Source: Novosphingobium sediminis (GTDB lineage: Bacteria; Pseudomonadota; Alphaproteobacteria; Sphingomonadales; Sphingomonadaceae). From it: a stretch of 38,882 bases of DNA. Both the position numbers and the translations under genes were made by a program. The notes below the pieces were generated by a model. It was not told the DNA's origin. It worked only from the letters and a program-made list of their open reading frames with translations, and did no database searches. Below, in pieces: positions 13,983-20,956 of this stretch (position 1 is the first letter of the stretch; each line of letters opens with the position of its first letter). The stretch covers positions 1 to 38,882 of the forward strand of contig NZ_BJYR01000033.1 of the NCBI RefSeq assembly GCF_007991615.1, read 5' to 3'.

Positions 13983-16900
13983 CTATTGGGCCGCTACGAT
14001 GGTTCTGAATAGCTGCTCGATGTAGCTGCTATTACTCTTCTCCATGAAGAGGACGTTCCTCGCCTCTAGGTCCGCACGGTTGAGTCGCCGCGAGTTGAGC
14101 AGGTCTCCGAATTCAGTTTCGGACAGGATGAACGCGTTTAAGCTGAGCGAGCCATCTCCAATCTCTCCCTCAAGTTTCTTGACCACCTGAAAGAGGCCAA
14201 ATTTGGGATCGTCGAGATCCAGATTACGGATACCCTTGGGGTCAAGGAAGCTCAGGCTCTGATGGCCCGTTTCATCATCGACCAGCCACAGCAAGAAGTC
14301 CGGGTAGAAATTGCCTGCCAAAGCGAAGCCCAAACCCTTCGCTTTGGTGTCGGCGTTCCGGAGCAAATACAGGCTCCGCTTCCCGATTGCCTTACGCCCC
14401 GCATCGGAGTCGTAAAAGGCCATAAGGTCCTTCACGAACCTGACTTCACTCTCCGCGCCGAGACCTAGCGGCCGCATCTTCAACGGGAGGGAGCCATCCT
14501 TTACCGGGCAGAGCAGCGGGTAAAACAGGTGCCGATCGAAGCTGATCGCGACCATGTTGGCCGCATGCCATTTGTTGGCTTCACCGATGTTCCCTGCAGC
14601 AACAATCTCCTGCAGCGCCTTCAAACGGTTCAGGTAGGTTTCGCCGGCGTCGCTGTTCTCGATCTCGAACTGGTAGAGCTTGAGCATCGAGCCATGCTCT
14701 TCGGTCACCTCATCAAGGTCGAAATACTGACCCTCGTAGGCCGCTTTCAGGCCCTGATAGAAGCGATCAGTGTAGTCGCACAGCAGCTGAAGCAGGACGT
14801 CCTGAAGCTTCAAGATAGTCGCAAAGCTCGAGAATGTCAGCTCGCTCGCTGGCATGAACAACGTGTACCAGTCGTCGCGGCTCTCGCAGAATTGGCGAAG
14901 CCGGGCCTTCTCGAGGCGGAGATTGCTCCAGCTCTTCTGCAGCTTGTACTGCTGCAGCGACAGGAAAAGGCGGTCCCAATCGAACATGGCCATGATGGCA
15001 CGGTCGATCTTGCCGATGTGGCGCATGTTACCGTCATCCGCCTGCCCCTTGCCGTCAGAGGCCATAGCCTCAACGCGTGGGTAGAGGTCCAGCGTGACAT
15101 GCGGCGGCTTGATCTTGCCTTCGAATTCCGCAGGCACCTCGTAGAGCCATGGGAAATGGACCCGCTTGAAGCCTTTGGCCTGATTGTCCTTGTAGCCATC
15201 GCGCAGCTTGAGCGTTTTCAGGCGCCTGCCAGTCGGCAGGTTGCTGCGGGTCGGGAAATCCAGCGTGATGATTTCGTCGCTCGGCGTAATCCCTTCCTCG
15301 ATCAGATATTCGCGGAAGGTGGCCATGTAGTCGGCGCGCACCCCGAAAATGTTGAGCGCCTCCAGCTTCTCCAGGTAGCTGCCCTTAGGGCGTTCGGTCG
15401 GCAATGACCGTTTCAGCGACATGTCACGCCCCTTCAGTCGGACGCCGCGGCCGAAGAGCTGGATGATCTGGGAGCCTTCACCCCGGCCCATGTTGAGCAA
15501 GCCCATTGTCGACACGCGCCAGCTCGACCAGCCCTCGGTGAACTTGCGCGACCCCACCAGCATCGACATGCGGCTGTCAGGCAGGTTGATCTGATGAAAC
15601 AAGCTGCCAGCGAAATCGTGGCTCTCGGTGTCGAACCCAGTCTCTGCTTCATCGGCGGTTTTGAAGAAACCGCTGTCGTCGCCGATGTTGATCAGGCCGA
15701 ATGGCTCTGAGCCTCCGACACGCAGCGCCAGCTCACCCTTGCTGCTCTTGAGGTTGATGAGCTTCAGGCGCTGACGCGATTCCGCGTTGAAGACGCGGCG
15801 CAGAATGTCGGCGTAAACGGCATCGGCATCTTGCCCGAGAAGTGGCGTGAAGCGCCCAGCGAAGATACTGCGCCCCTTGGTATCAAGCAGTTGCGCACGG
15901 TCGGCGATCAGCTCTGCGATCCAGCCTTTGGCGCGCTCGTCATTGTTCAGGAACCCGGCGAGGAAGCCAAGCACCGCCATCAGGTCGCTCTCTTCGCCAG
16001 CAACCGTGTGGCCGACAAACACCCATAGCGGCCGCTCGATGTTGAAATCGGCCATAATGGGCCGCTTCGTCTCCCACAGGTAGAGCTGCTGGTAGAACGC
16101 CAGCAGGCACGCCGTGAAATAGAGCGCCCGGGTATCCTCATCGCGGTCGTCTGCTAGGTTGAGGATCAGGTGCTCCTTGCCGTAGCCATCGGCGTAGAAG
16201 AACTTGTAGCTGTAATCGAACAGGATCGCCTTGGCGTAGGTTTCCTTCACGGCATCGCTGCGCGCCCGCTTCTGCTCGGCAAGGCTGAGGCTCAGCTGCG
16301 CCTTTTCGTCGCCTGTGAGGGTGCGCCATTGGCGATCCGGAAAGATCCGCTTGGCCTTCCGCTTGAGCAGCTCCTCTTCCGCCTTCTCGACCGTCATGCC
16401 CTTGCCGACGGCCTGCGAGAATGTTGCGCTGTATTCAAACGCAAAACCCTTGCTCACCAGCTTCTCGCGGCGGGCGAGCCATGCGCCTGCGCCGCTACTG
16501 GTACCGCGATGGCCTTCGTCCACCAGCACCAGATTATCGCCTTCGAAGGCGTCCACGGCGACCGTCTTGTCGCCGCCCTCATCCCCGAGCTTGTTGACGT
16601 CGATCACTTCGATCGTGCCAGGAAAGTCTGGCGCGCGGTTCTTGTCGAACAGGCGGTGGAACGAGAAGCCGGATAGCGACAGCTCCTCGAGATGTTGGCG
16701 CGAGAGGCCCTCATTAGGGGTGAGGATGATGATCTTGTCGGGATAGGCGCCCGAGCCCACCCCCGCGTTGCCGCCACGGTAATAGTGCAGATACTGCCTG
16801 ATATTGACGTGGAGCAGCAGCGTCTTGCCGCTGCCGGTCGCGCTCCAATAGGCGATCTTGTTGAGATCGTCTGCGGTATAGGGACGGAATGGTTCGGCCC

Positions 16901-17321
16901 CCTCTTCCGCCAGGTAAGCCCTCAGCTCGTCGTTCAGGCCATCGAGCAGGTCCTGCCGCCGATTGAAATACCAGTCGAGATAGATCTCGCTGAACAGGAG
17001 GCTGAGGTACTGGAAATATTTCATCGTCAGCACCGCGCCCTCGGCGACGTAGCGCTTTTCGGTGATAGCCTTCCATTGGCCGACGATGTTCAGATCATAT
17101 CGGCGCAGCTCGGCATTGCTGATGCGTTCATACTCGAACAGGTCGCGCACCAGTTCGTGGAAGAACCGCGTCTGCCCGTCATCGTCCAGCCCCTCGTGCC
17201 GGTCAGCGCCCAGGCGCTCCTTTAGCACGGCGAGGCTCTTCCCCCGGAAGTGGGAGAGCATCCAGCGGTTGAGCACCAGCTCCTGATGGAAGCTGCGACG
17301 TCGTTGCGGAGCGCGTGCCAT
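13983..17321 (-). CDS. res: Res-like DEAD/DEAH helicase with C-terminal PD-(D/E)XK nuclease
   Basis: The product is 1112 residues. The SF2 helicase core comprises Walker A SATGSGKT (Lys166), motif II LVLVDEGHRG (Asp268), motif III FEYSATFSQA, and late motifs near GSRKFTEGWSSWR and QIIQLFGRGVRL (arginine finger). At the C-terminus YPDFLLWLV (Pro1007-Asp1008), followed by FLDPKG (Asp1027, Lys1029), fits a PD-(D/E)XK endonuclease, as in type III restriction subunits. It is slightly longer than classical type III Res (about 970). The ATG overlaps the stop of the methyltransferase gene as TAATG, so the two are translationally coupled. It is the last gene of a seven-gene minus-strand array. The expected role is ATP-driven cleavage of unmodified DNA. 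Confidence 0.92.
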   Translation of the reverse strand: MARAPQRRRSFHQELVLNRWMLSHFRGKSLAVLKERLGADRHEGLDDDGQTRFFHELVRDLFEYERISNAELRRYDLNIVGQWKAITEKRYVAEGAVLTMKYFQYLSLLFSEIYLDWYFNRRQDLLDGLNDELRAYLAEEGAEPFRPYTADDLNKIAYWSATGSGKTLLLHVNIRQYLHYYRGGNAGVGSGAYPDKIIILTPNEGLSRQHLEELSLSGFSFHRLFDKNRAPDFPGTIEVIDVNKLGDEGGDKTVAVDAFEGDNLVLVDEGHRGTSSGAGAWLARREKLVSKGFAFEYSATFSQAVGKGMTVEKAEEELLKRKAKRIFPDRQWRTLTGDEKAQLSLSLAEQKRARSDAVKETYAKAILFDYSYKFFYADGYGKEHLILNLADDRDEDTRALYFTACLLAFYQQLYLWETKRPIMADFNIERPLWVFVGHTVAGEESDLMAVLGFLAGFLNNDERAKGWIAELIADRAQLLDTKGRSIFAGRFTPLLGQDADAVYADILRRVFNAESRQRLKLINLKSSKGELALRVGGSEPFGLINIGDDSGFFKTADEAETGFDTESHDFAGSLFHQINLPDSRMSMLVGSRKFTEGWSSWRVSTMGLLNMGRGEGSQIIQLFGRGVRLKGRDMSLKRSLPTERPKGSYLEKLEALNIFGVRADYMATFREYLIEEGITPSDEIITLDFPTRSNLPTGRRLKTLKLRDGYKDNQAKGFKRVHFPWLYEVPAEFEGKIKPPHVTLDLYPRVEAMASDGKGQADDGNMRHIGKIDRAIMAMFDWDRLFLSLQQYKLQKSWSNLRLEKARLRQFCESRDDWYTLFMPASELTFSSFATILKLQDVLLQLLCDYTDRFYQGLKAAYEGQYFDLDEVTEEHGSMLKLYQFEIENSDAGETYLNRLKALQEIVAAGNIGEANKWHAANMVAISFDRHLFYPLLCPVKDGSLPLKMRPLGLGAESEVRFVKDLMAFYDSDAGRKAIGKRSLYLLRNADTKAKGLGFALAGNFYPDFLLWLVDDETGHQSLSFLDPKGIRNLDLDDPKFGLFQVVKKLEGEIGDGSLSLNAFILSETEFGDLLNSRRLNRADLEARNVLFMEKSNSSYIEQLFRTIVAAQ

Positions 17322-20300
17322 TAGGCATCCGCCACATCGAACATGCGGGCAAGGAACTCCGGCTCGATTTGCCGGATATTCAGTTCCTTCTCCCCGCCAC
17401 CATCGGCCTCGGAGGCCTGCAGCTTCGTGGGCAGATTGTGATCGCCGTTGACGTAGACAACGTCATATTCGTTGTCGCCGGGATTGATGGCGAGACGGTC
17501 GCAGAGCTTCGTCAGCCCGTCGTAGTCGAGCTTCTCGCAGTCGCGCCACAGGATCAGGGTGCGCTTGCCATCGGGAAGCGTGCCTTCAACCGTGGCGAAG
17601 CCGCGCGCAAGCTGAATGTCGATCGTCTTGACCGTGAGCCCGATCAGGTAATTGAAGGTTTCGAGCAGATCGACCTTGGCGCGCTCGGAGGCACCGGCAC
17701 TGTCGACGGCGATATCCAGTTCATAGTCGAACGGCTTGGCGAAATCCTCGACCGAGAGGAGCGAACCACGGCCTTCCACATCGAGCATGTAGCGCATCAG
17801 ATATTCATCGCGCGCGCCCTCGTCCATGCGATCGAGCAGGCCCTGCTGGGCGGGGGCGCGCTTGAGAGTCAGGTTGTTGAGGGTGTCCTCGTAACTTTCG
17901 ATTTTCAGAACCTTGAAGGCATGACTAATGCCATCAAGCGACTCCGGCTTTCCGTCAATCCAACCCGCGGAGTAGACGACCTTCTGCATTCGGGGTTTGA
18001 CAACAGTTTCGAAATACTGACCTTGCTCCACAAGGATGTACTTTCTGTAACCTTTGTCCGCCCTATTCAGATTTATTACCGCGTGACCAGTCGTGCCGGA
18101 ACCTGCAAAATAGTCGAGGGTGAGAGAACGCCTATCTGAAGCACCCCCGATGTAAATTGCATCGGTTACGACATGTATAGATTTGGGGTATGAAAAGCTC
18201 TTACCTGAGAAATAATTCTTCAAAAAGTTGGATCCATGCTCCGTTGCGGAGTGCTTTGCATCAGCCCATGTCGATACCGAAACCACTCCATCATCATTGG
18301 GCCTGCGCTTGTAATAAACATAGTCCTTTTTAGACCTGTCCTTCCGCACAGCGAGTTGCCCAAGGGATGACATGACTGTGTCACCCTCCCAACGCCACGT
18401 TTTTTGGTCGCCCTCATCGTTATCAGGCCAGACTACCGTTTCGTCCGGTCGAGGATCTTCCAACACCGTCCATGCGTCATTTTCTTCTGACCACTCCATC
18501 TTGGGAACTCGTATGGTTTGGCCCGAAAGGTAGATTGGATAGTATAGCCGCGAACGGTCTGTCCGATCTGAGTTTGACCCTTCCCGTCTTAGATTTCGCC
18601 ATTCGAAAGGCCCCTCATCATCGATTTGATTGAAGCGAGCCCTTTGCGCATCGGTCGGAGGCAGTCGTCCGATGGATGATTTATCTGATCGACCAGCCAC
18701 AATCATGTATTCGTGCGAAACAGAATATCCGGTCTTTGTAGGCCTTCCGGACGGGTTTGCTCTAACTGCGAACGTGCCAAGAATCTTGTGAAACACGCTT
18801 TCCGTGATGAAGCTTAGTTCGCGAAACTGCGCGTCATCGATAGCTGCCAAAAGTACGCCATTCTGGGCCAAGAGGTTTTGACCGGCACGCAATCTCGACT
18901 CTAAAAGAGTGGCCCAGCAAGCCGATTTGTAGCCATTTTTATAATCGATGGCTGAGGCATCTGTGTTGTATGGCGGATCAATGTAAGTACATTTGACCTT
19001 TTCGCGATAACGCTCAGTGATTAACGTTAGTGCTTGGAAGTTGTCGCCACTAACCAGCAGGCCATCTATACTGGCATCGAGATTTGAAATGGCCTTGAGC
19101 AAATCGGCACGGAACGCAACGTCGAACAGCGCCGTGTCCACCATCAGATAGGGCTGGGCTTTCAGGTCTGCGGCGGTGCCAGGCGCGGCGCTGTCGCGCA
19201 TGCCCAGATCGTGCCACTGCGCCCATTGTCTGGGGTTTGCTGCAATCCGAGCATAGAGAGCCTCGGGCACGCGATCCAGCGTGACGCAATAATGCGCTGC
19301 CACAACAAACTTCTTCTTGAGCCAAAGCTTCTTCTGGAAATCTTCGATGCTGGCGAGGAAAGTGATCAGATCCTGCGCGATCGCGCGCAAGCACTGGATC
19401 ATCCGCAGGTTGGCTTCGATCGCGGCAAAGCTCTTGGCATCCTGCACATCGTCGAGGTTCATCACCTCGTTCTTGATGTAGAAATCGAGCTCGCGGCGCA
19501 GGAAGGTGCCGAGGTCTTTGTGGATGAAATAGTCGGCAGTGTTCTTCTGGGTATAGGTCGTCAGGTGCTTTTCCAGCACGGTGCGCTGCAGGTTCTTGTC
19601 GGTCGGCGCGCGGGTGGTCAGGTCCAGCCAGCTCGCCTTCACTGCCTCTTCAGCCAGGACGGCCTGCACTGCGGCATCGACCAGGCTTTCCTGCTTCGTC
19701 TTGGCCGGGAAGGCCCGGTATTCGAACCGGATGACGAGATCGCCGTCTTCCTCGGCGATAGGAACGATCTCTTCTTCGTAAGGCTCTCCCTCATCGTCGA
19801 TCCGAGTTACGGTGCGCGCCTCGGCGAGCGCGAACCGGCGGTCTTTGTCGTTATCCTTGCGGTTATCCTTGGCGGTATCGGCGGCGATCAGCTGGAACCG
19901 GACGGCGCGGCCATCGGGCAGCTTGAAGCCATAATTGCTGAACGCCTCGCCGGACTTGGTGTAGTACTGGTCCTTGTTGGCCCAGTGCAGCACCACCTCC
20001 TCCCCTGCATAGGGGATGGCATAGGTATCACCCTTGTACCGGCGCTGGCTGATGAAATCGCCCTTGTCGTAGTAGCGCGAGAAGAATGCCAGCAGGTGCG
20101 AGAACACGGCGTTCTCGTGATCGGAGGCGCCGGATGCCGCACCGGCAATGGCGGCGCGCAGTTCCTTGACCTTGGGCAGCGTTTCGGGGTCTGCGCCCAA
20201 CGCCTGGGCAGCCTTAATTGCCTCTTCGAGCTCGCGTTGCTGGGCCTCCATGTAGGCGGCAGAGCCTGTGGCCAGTGCCGCTCCCACCTGCTCCCGCAGC

Positions 20301-20431
20301 CGCTTGGTCAGGTATTCGTTGATTTCGTCCGCGCGGGCATTGAGGATGCGGTAGACGCCGAAATCCAGCTCCGGCCGGTCAATCTGGAAAATCTCGCGCA
20401 GCTTGGCGACGAGTTCGTCGAATTTGCTCAC
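17321..20431 (-). CDS. mod: Beta-class N6-adenine DNA methyltransferase (Mod-like)
   Basis: The product is about 1036 residues. The catalytic motif IV DPPYNTD lies near residue 485 and the SAM-binding motif I DYFAGSGTTGHA near 775. This IV-before-I order defines beta-class methyltransferases such as type III Mod, and the ~290 residues between them hold the target-recognition region. Classical Mod is about 640 residues, so the ~480-residue N-terminal part is an extension; it contains several helical segments and no second motif I see. The GTG at 20431 has GAGGA 6 bases upstream; a GTG at 20437 overlaps the preceding stop (GTGA) but has no spacing. GC falls sharply across about 17.88-19.08 kb. 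It probably methylates self DNA for the Res/SNF2 proteins. Confidence 0.92.
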   Translation of the reverse strand: MSKFDELVAKLREIFQIDRPELDFGVYRILNARADEINEYLTKRLREQVGAALATGSAAYMEAQQRELEEAIKAAQALGADPETLPKVKELRAAIAGAASGASDHENAVFSHLLAFFSRYYDKGDFISQRRYKGDTYAIPYAGEEVVLHWANKDQYYTKSGEAFSNYGFKLPDGRAVRFQLIAADTAKDNRKDNDKDRRFALAEARTVTRIDDEGEPYEEEIVPIAEEDGDLVIRFEYRAFPAKTKQESLVDAAVQAVLAEEAVKASWLDLTTRAPTDKNLQRTVLEKHLTTYTQKNTADYFIHKDLGTFLRRELDFYIKNEVMNLDDVQDAKSFAAIEANLRMIQCLRAIAQDLITFLASIEDFQKKLWLKKKFVVAAHYCVTLDRVPEALYARIAANPRQWAQWHDLGMRDSAAPGTAADLKAQPYLMVDTALFDVAFRADLLKAISNLDASIDGLLVSGDNFQALTLITERYREKVKCTYIDPPYNTDASAIDYKNGYKSACWATLLESRLRAGQNLLAQNGVLLAAIDDAQFRELSFITESVFHKILGTFAVRANPSGRPTKTGYSVSHEYMIVAGRSDKSSIGRLPPTDAQRARFNQIDDEGPFEWRNLRREGSNSDRTDRSRLYYPIYLSGQTIRVPKMEWSEENDAWTVLEDPRPDETVVWPDNDEGDQKTWRWEGDTVMSSLGQLAVRKDRSKKDYVYYKRRPNDDGVVSVSTWADAKHSATEHGSNFLKNYFSGKSFSYPKSIHVVTDAIYIGGASDRRSLTLDYFAGSGTTGHAVINLNRADKGYRKYILVEQGQYFETVVKPRMQKVVYSAGWIDGKPESLDGISHAFKVLKIESYEDTLNNLTLKRAPAQQGLLDRMDEGARDEYLMRYMLDVEGRGSLLSVEDFAKPFDYELDIAVDSAGASERAKVDLLETFNYLIGLTVKTIDIQLARGFATVEGTLPDGKRTLILWRDCEKLDYDGLTKLCDRLAINPGDNEYDVVYVNGDHNLPTKLQASEADGGGEKELNIRQIEPEFLARMFDVADA
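17880..19080. other. Low-GC patch inside the methyltransferase gene
   Basis: Counted by hand, lines inside the patch are 35% GC (18181-18240), 47% (18661-18720) and 45% (18961-19020). Lines just outside are 67% (17821-17880) and 70% (19141-19200). The patch runs from just before motif IV through the target-recognition region to just past motif I. The open reading frame is unbroken. It looks like a block replaced by recombination while the flanks were kept. Confidence 0.7.
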
Positions 20432-20433
20432 AT

Positions 20434-20943
20434 TCACTCCTCGGGGGACGTCGGCAGCCCTGACTCGGACGGTGCCCTTGATCGTCGACGCTTAGCTACA
20501 GTGTCGACCGCATTCTGCAATCGCTCGAAGTCGCCGTTCGATATCGTATGACGGTGAAGCACAAGTACATCAATCACTTCGTCAATCAGTTCTGAGAGGG
20601 AGAATTCTTCATTCCGAATGGAAATGTGCCCAGCGTCGCTTTGAATTCGCCGGGGCCAAAAGCTGGCAGTTTCGATCGCGTTCCAGTCGAAATCTGGTGA
20701 GCGATCCTTGTCGCGCGAGAGCTTTCCGCTTTGATTTACCCGGATTGGAAACTGCGCAGCGACCCGCCTCGCAATGGCGAACCGGGCCTCCTTGTCTGTA
20801 ACGAGCTGCAGCAGTTGCTGAACCTGCGTCACGTCACCATGCCTCGCATAGTGGCGCAGAGCCGCACGCATGGCGTCCTCATAGGTCTTGCGATAGTTCG
20901 GATCGCGCGGATACCATCCAATGTCCGAGGGTTTGGTTGGCAT
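20434..20943 (-). CDS. Unrecognised 169-aa protein within the restriction-like operon
   Basis: Not recognised. It is a helical, charged protein starting MPTKPSDIGWYPRDPNYRKT. Helices at about 18-60 are followed by a basic and aromatic middle (PDFDWNAIETASFWPRR), another helical stretch (ELIDEVIDVLVLHRHTI) and a disordered Arg/Ser/Pro tail. There is no nuclease, methyltransferase or membrane motif. The ATG at 20943 is the first after the SNF2 stop (20957); an upstream start at 21030 would overlap SNF2. Its stop overlaps the first GTG of the methyltransferase gene. Its fixed place between SNF2 and Mod suggests a structural or specificity subunit (inference). It does not resemble DUF4391 proteins sometimes found in such loci. 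Confidence 0.75.
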   Translation of the reverse strand: MPTKPSDIGWYPRDPNYRKTYEDAMRAALRHYARHGDVTQVQQLLQLVTDKEARFAIARRVAAQFPIRVNQSGKLSRDKDRSPDFDWNAIETASFWPRRIQSDAGHISIRNEEFSLSELIDEVIDVLVLHRHTISNGDFERLQNAVDTVAKRRRSRAPSESGLPTSPEE

Positions 20944-20956
20944 AGTATGAGGGCTC

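Noticed and set aside
14529..15407. 292-codon plus-strand open frame opposite res
   Set aside because: Shadow of the Res gene; no ribosome site and no recognisable fold.
19211..20551. 446-codon plus-strand open frame opposite the methyltransferase gene
   Set aside because: It is a mirror frame of a high-GC gene; the minus strand has clear DPPY and FAGSG motifs and good coupling to neighbours.
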